A DNA stretch of 64,000 bases, taken from the NCBI GenBank assembly GCA_023052935.1, contig CM041295.1:16120880-16184879 (forward strand), read 5' to 3'. Under the pieces are notes generated by a model. The model searched no databases, was not told the origin of the DNA, and worked only from the letters and a program-made list of their open reading frames with translations. How positions within the stretch are numbered: position 1 is the first letter of the stretch; the number at the start of each line of letters is the position of its first letter. Made by a program: the position numbers and the translations under genes. This document shows positions 1 through 11,214 of the stretch, in pieces. This stretch comes from Piezodorus guildinii. Taxonomy: Eukaryota; Arthropoda; Insecta; Hemiptera; Pentatomidae.

Positions 1-786
1 ATTAAATGTCAACGTGAACCTTTTTAAATTATTGCAATCTGTCAGTTCTCCGCTCATAACCTAACTCCACTTCTATTGGTTTTTAAAACTAGAGGTGCTA
101 GGATAGATGCCCATATTGCCATATTCACAAAAAAAAAAAAAAATAAAAAAAAAAATAAGTACACAGACATTCGCTATATTCTTGTTTGCACGTCCAGCAT
201 ATATCCGCGGTTATATCTTGACTGTGTTATTTTTTTAATAGAGCAGCATAATATCATGAATGTGATATAATCTTTAATTGAAATAAATAGTCCAAGTTGT
301 AGAATAATAAAAGTATATAATAATGTGGTAAAATTTTAAAATAAATATGACAACAAAGTGTAAAATTAGAAAATAATAGAAACAGTCAGCCAATGAACAT
401 CAAATAGCAGTAAGCTACAAATATAAAATAATGAGTATTGCGTTTAAAAGTGTTTTTTAAAAAAGGTAAATCATATTAATAAGTTTTAAATTCATATTGA
501 CAAATTAATAAAGATATTTTTTAAAGACAAACATTCAAATAATGTATTTTCACTAATTAAACTATAAAAAAATTGTTTCTGTCTTAATAATGGGGAAACA
601 ACCCCGAAACGTAGAAAAACTATGTAACCAATTGTGAAAGAAAATAAATGTATAATAAAATGAAGTTAAGGAGTGCATATTTGAGTGTGAAATAAAAAAA
701 AAAGTTTTCTCCTGATCAGCTCAACTGATTTTCACGAAAAAGATATATGTTATGGATTTTACAAAAGGGTTTTTAAAAAACATTTT
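1..786. other. AT-rich stretch without a gene
   Basis: No coding signal is seen; the open frames here are short and low in complexity. The only structured piece is a hairpin followed by a GAAAC box near 578-616, described separately. The rest is A/T-rich filler with A-runs. Confidence 0.5.
578..616 (+). other. Degenerate hammerhead-ribozyme-like segment
   Basis: The segment has a GGGG...CCCC hairpin directly followed by GAAAC, as in stem II plus the second conserved box of a hammerhead core. The upstream box that should read CTGATGA is CTTAATA, so catalysis is not expected. Such motifs occur in Penelope-like elements and retrozymes. Origin is inferred only. Confidence 0.25.
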
Positions 787-1805
787 TTTTAGGTTTTATT
801 TTTTTTAATGAGTAATATTACAATCAGTCCAATTTAGGACATTTTTAATAGTGATAAAGTACAACATTCATAATACATTCACACGATATATACAAAACAA
901 TAAATTAATATAATAATAATACAATATACGTATATACAAATCAAAATCAATAAAAATATTATACAAAACAAAATCAATAAAAATACTATACAAAACAAAA
1001 TAAATAAAAATAATATACAAAAAAAAATCAATAAAATATATTTTCAAAAGTCACTCATACCTATATACAATCTTCAAGCATACAGCACGAGAGTGGAAAA
1101 TCTAGCCAATGTTAGAACTCCAATATACATGTTACAAGAGATCACGAGGCCACTGCCGGTTTAACCTTCTAGGGGGATGGTAAGGATGTGTGGAGCTGGA
1201 TAAGGATTGAGCTAGGGAATTAGGGTGATGGATAAGGTTTTAATGGAATTTAGAGAATTTTGATGGTATAAAGTCCGTAATAAATGGAATATTTAGGTCG
1301 CGGTGTAAGGTAAGGTTGGTGACATAATAAGGAGCATTAACTATGGTTCTGAGGACTTTGGATTGGCAGGATTGAATGCGTTTGGTGTTAGAAAATTTGG
1401 CTGTCCCCCACAGTTCAAGTCCGTAGGTCCAGATAGGTTTCAGAACTGTCTTGTATATTATCAGTTTGTTTTATATGGATAGTTTAGAATTTCTGTTCAG
1501 TAGTCTGTATAATTGGCCAAATCGTCTATGAAGTTCTTGTCGTTTAAGTCTAGTATGCGGGTTCCAAGTTAGTCTTTTGTCTAGAAGGAAGCCAAGATAC
1601 CGGACTGTGTCAGAGAAAGGGAACGGAATGGAGTTAAAGAGAACTGGAGGGCAGGATTGTCTTCGAAAGGTAAAAGTGACATGTTTGCATTTGGATTGAT
1701 TGATTTTGATTCTCCAGTTGTTACACCAATCTTAAATTTGAGAAAGGTGCGTTTGGAGGCGTAGGGATGCAATTAGGGGATCTAAGTAAGAGGATAGGAT
1801 GGCTG
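787..1805 (-). mobile_element. 5'-truncated Jockey-like LINE, family B
   Basis: On the minus strand this encodes the end of ORF2: the region after the RT catalytic box, running through the YLGFLLDKRLTWNPHTRLKR block to the family's terminal PRRL-RQWPRDLL block near 1145-1170. An internal stop (QI*DW) and small indels make it a dead copy. About 350 bases of 3' UTR follow and end in a T-rich run (the poly-A tail) near 787-812. The 3' UTR matches that of the copies at 20239-21386 and 59357-59810. The break at 1805 falls just before the expected ADD catalytic box, typical of 5' truncation during target-primed reverse transcription. Confidence 0.85.
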
Positions 1806-1939
1806 ATAACCTATAGAGCTTTATTGTGTAAATATTTTAAAAAGTTTATTTTTATGAGCAATACTACTTAATAAAAGCCTATACGATTCTTTTACAGATT
1901 AAATTAAACATAACAAGAAGATTATATCTATTTCTAGAA

Positions 1940-1982
1940 GACATATTGCTTTGGGCTCTGCTTGTCCTTTCACGAGTGGGAT
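1940..1982 (+). repeat. Small scrap of family B 3' UTR
   Basis: The stretch TTTGGGCTCTGCTTGTCCTT and the CAAGTGGG-like bases after it match the 3' UTR of the complete B element near 26744-26776. It is too short to say how it arose. Confidence 0.4.
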
Positions 1983-2049
1983 AATAATATTGAGATGGGA
2001 ATAATAATAGGCCTACCGAAACCGAAGATTGTAATACCGAAATCACTAA

Positions 2050-2222
2050 ATACTGCCTACACAGATCCAGTCAACGATCACCGTTCAAGCCCATGTTCCC
2101 GAGATCAGGCTTAACACAATCCTCCCATCGACGCTTTGGCCAGCCTCTACCAGTCGGTTCAGCAAATACCAACTTTGTCGGAATTCCTTCATCACTGAGA
2201 CCAACAAGTTACATGGACATAT
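2050..2222 (-). pseudogene. RTE-like LINE ORF2 C-terminal scrap
   Basis: Read on the minus strand, this gives a GRGWPKRRWEDCV-like motif followed by a DL pair. That arrangement (basic G-R-P/K-R-W-D-C/D-V then DL) is common near the C-terminus of RTE-type and related LINE reverse transcriptases. Stops interrupt it and no catalytic part is present. The call rests on the motif alone. Confidence 0.4.
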
Positions 2223-2234
2223 GAGTCACAGCGA

Positions 2235-2427
2235 TGCTACGAAGTTTCGTACATTTTTTCTTTTTCGTGTTGGCCTTAATACCAACACACACACAGACCT
2301 TTTTGCGGGACTTGGTTATTTGGACTCAGGGAACCTTAAAATGTGTATTTCCGTTGAATACTGGAATTCGAAAATTTTCACGATCGCAATACTTTCCCTT
2401 ACTATATATAGTAAGTGAAAGTAAAAA
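2235..2427 (+). repeat. Repeat X, right-end fragment
   Basis: The block with ACACACACA, CTTTTTGCGGGACTTGG and GACTCAGGG ends in a TATATAGTAAGTGAAAGT terminus. It matches 16240-16440, 27555-27800 (reverse) and 58260-58460. The two overlapping short frames here are repeat sequence, not genes. Confidence 0.75.
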
Positions 2428-3089
2428 GGCACGAACTCATTTTACAACATATGTTTAACGTAATAATGTTGCAAAGGCAGAGGGATTGTGATTGGATGAG
2501 ATAGAATAGCTAATAAAAGGGTTGTTGAGGATAGTAAACTAAGCCCTAATGTGACTGTTACATGAATTCCGCTCTTGAATTACTGGTTGGCCCGAAATCC
2601 ACGCTACCAAAGGCGAATTCACGAAGCGTTATAAGGAGCAAATTCTAGCAGCTACCAACACCTAAGCTATGCTTTATAACGCTGTAAATTATTACACTAT
2701 GGTTTATTATTTCCAAATAACTATATTTGGGTATAATTTTTATATAGTTGTTTATATGAAATTAGCCAATCTGAAAAACAATAAACCATTTAAAATAAAA
2801 TGCTCAATCACCTTTTCTAATTTCGAAACGATATATAATTTAAAAAGAACTAATTAATTCTTTATCATGAAAATTAACGAAGTTACAAAAGTATACATAG
2901 GCAAGATATCAATTTCTCTCCCTTTTCTTTTTTTTTTTTTTTTTATTTGTCGCGTTGTCCTGATCCTCAAACTCAACAAATTTGTTTCTATACTTAAAAA
3001 AATAAATATGCCATGCTCGAATTTATGGGTATAATATATATATATTTTTTTATCATTGCTGGCTGTTTCATAGTTAAAAAACACAAGTA
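2428..3089. other. No gene seen
   Basis: AT-rich sequence with a long T-run near 2931-2944. The short open frames have low-complexity composition. Nothing recognisable was found. Confidence 0.4.
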
Positions 3090-3300
3090 AATTTTTTCTC
3101 TCTCTTCAAAAATAACTGAGTTGTTGAATTTAATCATAATTAATTGACCGCCATCTATAAACTAATCGGCTGATATCTACGTCTAGGTGTTAGGATCATG
3201 GTTGGATTCCCAAGTATTTTTTGCCGAGGTTCAAAAAAGTGAGTCTAGTAGTTTCAGAGAAAAGTGCGAACAGTGGTTAAACGGATTTTTCGTTATTTGC
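3090..3300 (+). repeat. Repeat Y copy
   Basis: This segment, with CTTCAAAAATAACTGAGTT and later GTTAGGATCATG, matches the reverse complement of 58735-58960 over about 200 bases with scattered differences. It has no coding capacity and is an unassigned dispersed repeat. Confidence 0.6.
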
Positions 3301-4660
3301 TATTCTGCGTAACCTGAAAGCCCTCGAATTTTGAGAGGGGTTGTCATTTTATTTTTTTTTTATTACAAATGTTAATAATTAAAAAAAATAAACTAAAAAC
3401 ATATTGAAATATTAGCAACTCGCTCTTGCTTCACACGGGCGCAATTTAAATGCACTGTCATTTATGTGTAAAAAAGTTCAATTTGTAAGTTCAAACCAAT
3501 TTAGAATTTATCACTTTTAAAATATGGGTTTACTGTGATGAAAAGTGCTTTTAGCAATATGATATTATGTTTATTTTATTACGTCTATTCATTATTATAT
3601 TTAACCATCAGCAAAAATTAGAAACACGAATTGAATTGATGAATGAATGAAATGAATTAATTTATCAATGAATCAGTTTATTTGTTTGTTAAATTAAATG
3701 GTTCCTATTTCGATCGGTTTATTACTATTTTATATTTAAAATGAACTATTTAAAATACGGTTTAAAAGCTTTATTTCGTTTCCATGGGTGTTTACAGTGA
3801 AACATCTTTTTCTTGAAATGATTTAAAGGTAAAAATAATTAATAACAATGGTAGTTTATGGATAGGTAACAACTTACAGACGTTGATACTTCATATTTTT
3901 TCTTTAATCTTAAGCACTATATGCAAGAATTCAACTTGTAGGATACTGTACAGCTCACCGTAATTTCCTCATCACAACATAACAAGTAACATAAGTTTAT
4001 AATTTCATTTCAACGGTATATTATATCGGAACAAAATAATTATTTATAATGGTCTATTCTGTGAAATATCGGTAACCGTTACTATGTGAAGAAACTGCTT
4101 CTACGAGTAACTTTACATACATGACCCCAGGTATCTACACTAGGCGTTGCAAGTTGCTAAAGGTAGAATTCCGCATGAAGATGTAGGTAGCGTCGACGTA
4201 TCACGTTCAATTTAGACGAAGAAGACGGTAGTGTCACATTAGGCCGCTCAGGGATCAAGAAAGTAAAATCAGAATGGTCTAGCACCAGCATTAAGTTTAC
4301 TTCAAACCGCGAAACAAAATGATTAAAATTAAAAAAAACTAACACTAATACAACATATAGAATAGAATATATTTTATTTGTGAAAGCAAAGTCTTTTACA
4401 AATTTACAACATAAAATACAATTATAAAAGAAATATAATCTCAGTCTAGTGCTCTTTACCAAAAACATTAAACAAAAGATAAAACAGGTACTTCTTGACA
4501 AAATAGTAAACAAAAATAAAACGAACTGGATAATACAAAATTTTTAACATAATAATGATTACTACACAATATTAAACTTAAAATTTAAAATAGTGAGACA
4601 TCTAAAATAAACGGAAGCGTAGTAAAAGTACAGTGATTAAATGGTTTCGAAAACTATTTA
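3301..4660. other. No gene seen
   Basis: About 1.3 kb of AT-rich sequence. The longest open frame (minus strand, 4157-4513) is hydrophobic, F/L/V-rich and matches nothing I recognise. The tract 4560-4670 may be 3' UTR of the LINE fragment that ends at 4672. Confidence 0.4.
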
Positions 4661-4671
4661 CATAATATTGT

Positions 4672-5395
4672 TTATATGGAACTAATAGAATAATATTTAT
4701 TACATATGTGTAAGATATAAATACAAAGACTGTTCAGTCTGGCTTCACTATTAATGTTCAAGATATTTTCAATATTTTGTAGGTCACAGGATACGGATTC
4801 AGATGGTTTTATGATATATTGTCTATTGTCTTTAAAGGTTGGGCAATGTAGGAGGATATGGTACAAACTATTATTAAAATAACCATTGCAGAATATACAA
4901 AGTTCATTTGCCTTAATAATAATTGTTTCGTTTCCATGATGGAGTTTGATGCTCTCTGGGATTCCTACCCTTAGTCGGCTGATACACCTTAGTTTCTTAA
5001 AATTTAGCCTATATGTTAGGTACGCTTCGGGTTTATGTAGGTTGTAACTGATGAGTAATCGGTATATCGGGTTACTATTTGAGTTCATTGCTCTATTAAT
5101 GTCAGTTGAATAGTTATTGTTTATAATTGTTTCGATAATATCGGTTTTGTGATTCAAAATATCGTTTTCCTGATGCGCATTGAATTTTTCTCTACATCAC
5201 AATGACCTGTGAAACCCAGTTGTAATCTATATCAGGCTTTTCTGTATCCAGCATCCTTAGTCTGTTGAAACACAATTTTGGGAGTCTCTCTTCAGGCATC
5301 AATGACAGTTTAGACCAATGGTTGATTACTTTTTTCATTACTTTTGAGATTAGAGGACTTCTACCTGTCTCAAGCCTCACTATATAGTTTGGGCC
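4672..5395 (-). pseudogene. LINE ORF2 C-terminal region, unassigned clade
   Basis: Two minus-strand reading blocks, 5395-5192 then 5157-4672, form one broken C-terminus. The first has an RLETGRSPL...LPKLCFNRL block. The second has a RLRVGIPES block followed by a C-x2-C-x9-H-x4-C zinc motif (starting CIFC, ending HC), which is usual downstream of the RT or RNase H region of LINE ORF2 proteins. The frame breaks near 5160-5190. No RT catalytic box is present and it differs from families A and B, so this is a 5'-truncated element of another clade. Confidence 0.6.
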
Positions 5396-5944
5396 GAATA
5401 CAACATATATATTTATTCAAATACTCATCACCAAATCAAATATTTCCCTTTACCTTATGCCATGTTACGTCCGTCCTTTAAGTTCATCAGTTTCAAAATG
5501 TTAGAAAATTACTGTGATTATGCAGTAGCAGACACTTGTCAGTGATCATTAGAAATTATATCACTTTGAATGTTGGATTTTATATTTTTGTTACAAGTCA
5601 AGGTTTCACAAAGATTTTACGTTAAGGTTATTTAAAGTAATTTCCCTATTACACCTCATGGACACCCTGAGTCTGAGCTCCAGAGCCCGGGCCGACGAAA
5701 TGTATGGAATGCTTGACGGCTAAATGGATCCAGTCTCCTGCAGAGAGACAATGAAGTCTTCTTCAGTCTGGAATGTTATACAATTTTCCTCGTAATTTAA
5801 AATTTTATTATTCATAAACTGAACGTGTATGCACCGAAAAAGATTCATAAAAAATAACATGTGAATTTTTTTTAATCAACAATAACAATGGTGTTAGTTT
5901 AGTAACAATTTCAACAAAATGATTTACCGAGGTATAACAGAAGG
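5396..5944. other. No gene seen
   Basis: Mixed AT-rich sequence with a somewhat more GC-rich patch at 5655-5770. No motif or repeat partner was recognised in this window. Confidence 0.4.
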
Positions 5945-6135
5945 CCTGGAAACAGAATAGACCCTTTTATTCGGTTATTCCGGCCGTGGAGCAACTCTGG
6001 GGTAATCATACCTTTAATGAAGTACCCAAATGTTGAAGGAAAAATCTGGCCGCTGAGCGTGATCTCAGCGTTATTAACCCTTGGCCTAAAAATAGTACGA
6101 ATATGTAGCGACCCAAGACTCTTTTTAAAAGTACA
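5945..6135 (+). repeat. SINE family S2 body, headless copy
   Basis: The 3' part shares blocks with the SINE at 46515-46850: GAGCGTGATCTCAGC, TTGGCCTAAAAATAGTACGAA and a later CCCAAG. The Pol III-type head seen in the other copy is missing here, consistent with 5' truncation. Confidence 0.45.
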
Positions 6136-6155
6136 GGTTTTTTTGAATTTATATT

Positions 6156-6450
6156 TTATATATGGCTGATCTAGCCTGAACCAGGTATCACTCCTTCCAT
6201 AACAAACTCCTCTCCAACTCTAACCCACTAGTTTCAAGCCTTGCTTCCTCTCCCATTCCTGACAATCCTCCGAGGCGTCTCAAAAGAAGATGGCCTCGAG
6301 ACCTTCTAGTTTAGAAAAGTTACAGGAGTGCTGGCATTGGGTAGTTCTTCTTCAAGTCTGTTTCACGCCAATTTTTCTTTTGTCACATTTACTTGTTATA
6401 CTTTGAAGTACAGTTGTAAATTTCAATAAATGATGTTAAAAAAAAAAAAT
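6156..6450 (+). mobile_element. 5'-truncated Jockey-like LINE, family A
   Basis: Holds only the last part of ORF2 (the stretch ending in the family's NPPRRLKRRWPRDLLV block, stop at 6312-6314) and the short A-type 3' UTR ending TTGTAAATTTCAATAAA with an A-run. Another A copy starts within a few bases of the tail. Confidence 0.8.
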
Positions 6451-6454
6451 TTTA

Positions 6455-7097
6455 TATCACAGCTGATATTCCAATCACCAGCCCATCCTGCCCTACAGTG
6501 TCCTGTAATGATATTCCGCTTGTCCCGGTTGAACAGATCCGCTATTTAGGACCCCTGCTTGACAGGACTTACATGGAATCCGCATACAAGACTGAAAAGA
6601 CAAGAAACTGCACGACGATTCCGGCTACTCCAAAAGACTCATTTACTTGACCATCATAAGGCCTATCTGGACCTACGGAGTTCAGCTTTGGGGCTGTACT
6701 ATACCATCAAACTCTTCCCGCATCCAATCCTTACAATCCAAAATCCTTCGCAAAATCCTTAACGGTCCTTACATTGTCACGAATAAAATCACCCACAACG
6801 ACCTTAATGTTCTATATGTGGCTGATTTGGCCCATACCAGGTATCACACCTTCCATAAAAAACTCCACTCCCACTCTAATCCATTAGTTTTAATACGGGC
6901 GTCTTCTTCAATCCCTGATAATCCTCCAAGGCGCCTGAAAAGAAGATGGCCTCGAGACCTTCTTGTTTAGACTCACTACTAAAGAGTGCTGCCAATGGGC
7001 AGTTTCTCTTCATGTTTATTTCATGTGTTATATCATTATAGCATATTTACTTCTTGTATTTTATTACAGTTGTAAATTTCAATAAAAATGTATTTAA
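6455..7097 (+). mobile_element. Family A LINE copy with internal deletion
   Basis: Begins in the TADIP block after the RT catalytic region and jumps straight to the SCPT block, so roughly 60-70 codons that include the YADD box are missing. The frame then shifts between 6570 and 6650. The rest covers WTYG, the NSSRIQSLQSKILRKIL block and the terminal PRRLKRRWPRDLLV (stop at 6968-6970), then the A-type 3' UTR. The missing catalytic box and frameshift make it dead. Confidence 0.8.
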
Positions 7098-7369
7098 AAC
7101 AAAAATTATATATGTAATTAAAATCGAAAACCTAAAAAACCGAAATGATAAGAATATTGAAGAAATTAGAAACCTTAAAAGTCTCTTTTTTAACACTAAC
7201 TATTTGAAGATACATACTGTCGTCGTCATAGAAATTGCACTATCTATGCTTCAATTTTTTATAGTAATAAATTTGTTCTAATTGAATATTTTTGTTTATT
7301 TATAATATACGCTTAATAAAATAAAGAAATAAAAAAAAAACAGTAATAATAACGCTGATTAGGTCTTGG
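7098..7369. other. No gene seen
   Basis: AT-rich; the 75-codon frame at 7054-7281 begins inside the LINE tail and is lysine/asparagine-rich low-complexity translation. Confidence 0.45.
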
Positions 7370-7530
7370 TTAATTTTGTTATTGTATACGTTTATTTAGT
7401 TTGGTTTCATTTTATGTAATTTTTCATTTCTATTGTTTATATTGTATGAATGGGATCCTTTAGCAATATTATTATTGTCCAGTATGACAAACTGTAATAC
7501 ATACGAATAAATAAAAAAAAGATAAAAAAA
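7370..7530 (+). mobile_element. Family B 3' UTR fragment
   Basis: The run from TTATTGTATACGTTTATTTA through GGGATCC, the ATTATTATTGTC box and an ACGAATAAATAAAAAAAA tail matches the last 150 bases of the complete B element (26895-27069) and 13084-13289. It is a severely 5'-truncated insertion holding one copy of the 23-base unit that is expanded at 12716. Confidence 0.75.
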
Positions 7531-8344
7531 AAAGTTCTTGGTTAGTTGTTTTAACAACTACGAGAATCAAAATATTAATTATGTCGAATTTTAAGCATTT
7601 TGCTATCAGAAGATTCTAACATAGTGAAATTACATGAAGTGAAACAAATCTCTACGAAAACACATGTGACACTAATCAACAGCAGTCATAGGTTTGAAAA
7701 TTAGTATAATAATTCATTTTACGGAAGAACTTAAACTTCTTTATTTTTTGCATTGATTTTATGTTTTGTTTTTTAAATTTTCAATATGCAATGAAATATT
7801 TTTGTGTTATCAGCATTTAAAAAAAAAAATATTGAGTGATGCAATTCCTATGACGACGACTGTACATACCGGAACCATCTCAATAAATCTTGTTCCAAGA
7901 ATAACAAAACGGTGCTGGAATATACACCCACCCTTTTTCCCGAACATCATCGTTAAAGTGCTAAAGTCTATCTTTTTTTTTCTGGAAATAACAGTTATAT
8001 TTTTATATTTGCTAGAATTCTAAAAAACTAGCTCGGAATCGAAAACCGATTTCTAGTTAAGGATCCAAATTACTCTAACAGAGTTTCATCCTTATATCTG
8101 GAAATACCTCTTTTCTAAGAACGGAAAATATCAAGAAATAGTTTGACCATTTTAATTTGAAAATGCATCATTGCACAGATATAAAATAAATTCAAAGATT
8201 TAAAACGTAGTAATTAAAATAAAAACTTCTAGTTCTAGAGTTCTAGGAAACCTTCAATTTAAACCTTCTAGGTAAAACACTTTTGTGTCCCCTACCAGTA
8301 AATATTTTAAAACATATTAAAGATTTAAACTTATTTATTTCATT
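7531..8344. other. No gene seen
   Basis: AT-rich with A-runs. The 85-codon plus-strand frame at 7766-8023 has no recognisable domain. Nothing supported. Confidence 0.4.
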
Positions 8345-9240
8345 GAAATTAGTGATATTTTATTTTCACTTACCTATATATGAAATGTATAGTTTTTTTT
8401 TTTAATTATTTATTTATTGAGTTATATTACAATTAGTTACAAAACGAACAATAGTATTAGTGATATGAGACCACTTTCATACAATATACAGAAAATAATA
8501 ATAAAAGTCAAATTACATAAAATAGAAAATAAATAAATTCATATATATATGAAATCGGAAATACACGGTATAGGGTCCCCTCAGTCGAAATGACCAAGCC
8601 CCGCAATTACGCCTCTGTGTTTGTGTGTGTGTTTGGAAAAGTCTAGCTCAAAACCAATAAACTGTATAAAACATAAATGCCACATTTAAGAAGCGTAAAT
8701 GTCTGAGATGTTACAGCAATTTCATTAAAAATATCCGTTAACCAGAAGAACTACTTTATACCATGCATTTAGCATCTTTTGTACGATTTCATAAAATAAA
8801 ATCTATAGTTATTTTGTTTAAACTCGCTATATTGATGTTAACTTTGATGGGCTATCATATCATGTTGGTTTCATTCTGATTAAAATAGTCTGAAAGGGTT
8901 TATATGCCGATAATTTAAATTTTCTTCTTCTAAAGTATCTTTAATTTTGTAGGTTCTATAAAAATTACAAAATAAACTTTTTGGCACTGATAAAGAACGA
9001 ATTTGATTTCCAACTAAAGAAGAAAAGAGCAAAAATATGTTTTTAAGTAATTTTTGTGTTATTGAACATGAAATATACAGAGGTAAAATATACCGTTGGA
9101 AACCTTTTTTAAAAAGATTTTTGAAAAAATATTATATTTTCTAAAGATAAACATTTTATGATGTTAGCATTGATTAAGTACAAGATAAATGAATTTTACA
9201 GTTAGCTGTACAAGAGGAGATTTAAAATATTTTTGTAGGT
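8345..9240 (-). repeat. Repeat X, long copy, interrupted
   Basis: In reverse orientation it follows the copy at 27555-28470 almost end to end: TTTCACTTACCTATATAT terminus, GGTCCCCTCAGTC block, GTGTGTGTGT tract, CTTTATACCATGCATTT, AACTCGCTATA, CTGATTAAAA and TATACCGTTGGAAA blocks. A LINE B tail (8394-8560) splits it near its end. No open frame of note. Confidence 0.7.
8394..8560 (-). mobile_element. Family B LINE 3' UTR tail inserted in repeat X
   Basis: Begins with a T-run (poly-A tail of a minus-strand insertion) and continues with ATTGAGTTATATTACAATT and ATGAGACCAC blocks that match 19611-19790 and 54990-55130. It separates two parts of repeat X that are contiguous in other copies, so it arrived after X. 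Confidence 0.7.
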
Positions 9241-9364
9241 AATTTTATTTTCTTCTGAACACAAGAATAATAATATAGGTGTATAAACCTACTCACCTGA
9301 AGTTACCTATAATTATAGGTCGGTCATGAACATTCATTGATTAATGTTTACTTTTACTTGCCTA

Positions 9365-9574
9365 CTCACTCACTCACTAACTGTTGGGCGCTACAGTCCT
9401 TGTAGGACCTGCGCCTCTGCCACAGTTCTTCCCCTGGCCTCGCGATCTCCAGCAAGACTCCTCCCATTTCCTACTCCCATTCTTCTCAAATCATCCTCCA
9501 AGTATTTAATTCACAGTCGCCTGGGTCTGCCCCTTTTCCTTTTTCCTCCTGGTTCACCATTTAGATTCTTCTGA
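9365..9574 (-). pseudogene. RTE-like LINE ORF2 C-terminus
   Basis: The minus strand reads GGKRKRGRPRRL...YLEDDLRRMGV..., matching in arrangement the C-terminus at 53487-53640 (GKRHRGRPRVRW-LDDVDEDLKLLGV). Both end in the GGGCGCTAC(A/G)GTCC nucleotide block. One in-frame stop is present (RRL*IKY). An A-type LINE has inserted immediately after 9574 and duplicated AGATTCTTCTGA, so the fragment is older than that insertion. Confidence 0.65.
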
Positions 9575-10185
9575 CGCCACTCATCACTGTAGAACAAATA
9601 CGATACCTTGGACTTCATCTTGACAAACGTCTTACATGGAATCCTCATACAATACTTAAACGACAAGAAACTGGTCGTAGATATCGACTATTAAAACACT
9701 TACTTGACGAACGATCAAAACTCCCTCTATACTTAAAAAAACTCATTTACACAACCATTATTAGACCTATCTGGACTTATGGCATAGAGCTATGGGGCTC
9801 CACTAAGCCATCCAATCCTTGCGATCCAAAATCCTTCGTAAAATCCTAGACGCTCCTTACTTTGTTACCAACAAACTCATCAATAGAGACCTGAATATCC
9901 CATTCGTTGCAGAAATTGCCCAAAAACGATACTCCTCCTTTCATTCCAAATAACCCGCCCATACAAACCCGCTTGTCCGTATCCTCTCATCGGCATCTAT
10001 TCCCGATAATCCTCCGAGGCGTCTGAAAAGACGGTGGCCTCGAGACCTGCTTACCAAATAAACTCTGAAGTGCTAACACTGGGTAGAGTCTCTCAAGTCT
10101 TTTCCAAGCCAATGTTCTGTAAATAGCTCATTTACTTGGTGTACTGTGTACAGTTGTAAATATCAATAAAATAATTTTTAAAAAA
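9575..10185 (+). mobile_element. 5'-truncated family A LINE with 12-bp target duplication
   Basis: Starts at the region coding VEQIRYLGLHLDKRLTWNP and runs through the WTYGIELWGST block to the terminal PRRLKRRWPRDLL block and A-type 3' UTR. Nucleotide similarity to the long A copy at 51235-51860 is very high, with a few indels (for example a short loss near 9815) that break the frame. AGATTCTTCTGA occurs at 9563-9574 and again at 10186-10197, exactly bounding the insert. The short TSD and A-rich end show ordinary target-primed integration. Confidence 0.85.
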
Positions 10186-10197
10186 AGATTCTTCTGA

Positions 10198-10840
10198 TTA
10201 TACTTACCTACATATGAGATATGTAGTAAAGAAAAGTATTGCAATCATGAAAATTGTCGAATTCCTGTTTTCTTCCGAAATAAGGGTTTTAGAGCCAATT
10301 TGATAACCAAGTAAAGCAAAAAATAAAATAATTTTTCTAGCACATTTTTTCCGGAAAAAGGAATAGTAACGTAGAAGTATTATTAGTATTTGAACGCTAA
10401 ACATTTTTGGAAAGAATGCTATCTTATATCCAAAATTGTGGGAAGGATGTGAAATGACCAATAGGACATACAATTAAGTGACTATTGTAAATAACAATTT
10501 TATGTTGTTAATATATTTGTTTAAACCTCTATCAAATCTAACTTTGTTTCATAGTGCTTCTTCGACTTTATTAATCGAGTAGTGAATGGTTTTATGTTGG
10601 CCAAATCAAATTTTTTACTACATTAGTAAATTTTTTTTTCGATTGTCTGTTTCTCAATTTCTATTAATCATTATGATATTTAATCTAAAACATGTGTTTC
10701 TATCGAGATATAAATGTAATTCATTAAACTTTCTTCAATTCTGACTGAACTAACAGTTCTTAAGTTATTTTAGCAACAGTAGTAAGTGGAAGTCGTGTTT
10801 TGCGCACACCATATATTTACTTAAAAGTTGTTGTGTCCTA
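10198..10840 (-). repeat. Repeat X copy, diverged
   Basis: Starts TTATACTTACCTACATATGAG, then the AAGTATTGCAATCATGAAAA block, and ends at GTAAGTGGAAGTCGTGTTTT followed by GCGCACACCA, the far terminus shared with 11220, 28450 and 57970. The 89-codon minus-strand frame (10204-10473) is translation of this repeat. Confidence 0.6.
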
Positions 10841-10844
10841 TTTT

Positions 10845-11205
10845 TTTTTTTTTTTTTTTTTTGGTTAATTGCAAAGGTTCATTATTGAAAATACACAAAA
10901 CAAACAAGGTTTTCCTTTTGTTATCCGACCATAAATTAATTATGATTTGATATACTTTCTGGGAAGTTTCCTGGCCTATCCTCCTAAGTTATTTCTTTTG
11001 AGGGCGGTGAAGACAGGGTAATTCATCTTCTATTCACTTGGACTGGGGACCAAGTTCGAGGAATCACCCAAGACCTGCCGTACTTTCAAAAACCAATTCT
11101 TCATTTTATTAAAATCTCCCTGCAACGGAATAGATCGAATATCTTCCTATGCCCGCTAGTGTGTGTGAGTAGTTAGGTTGTAACACACGATATCGTCGTT
11201 TTAAC
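10845..11205. other. No gene seen
   Basis: A T-run at about 10842-10862, then a moderately GC-richer patch near 10960-11170 without a recognisable motif. Confidence 0.4.
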
Positions 11206-11214
11206 AATGAGGAA

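Noticed and set aside
4157..4513. 118-codon minus-strand frame as a membrane protein gene
   Set aside because: It is hydrophobic because of AT-rich composition; no conserved pattern, neighbour or start context supports it.
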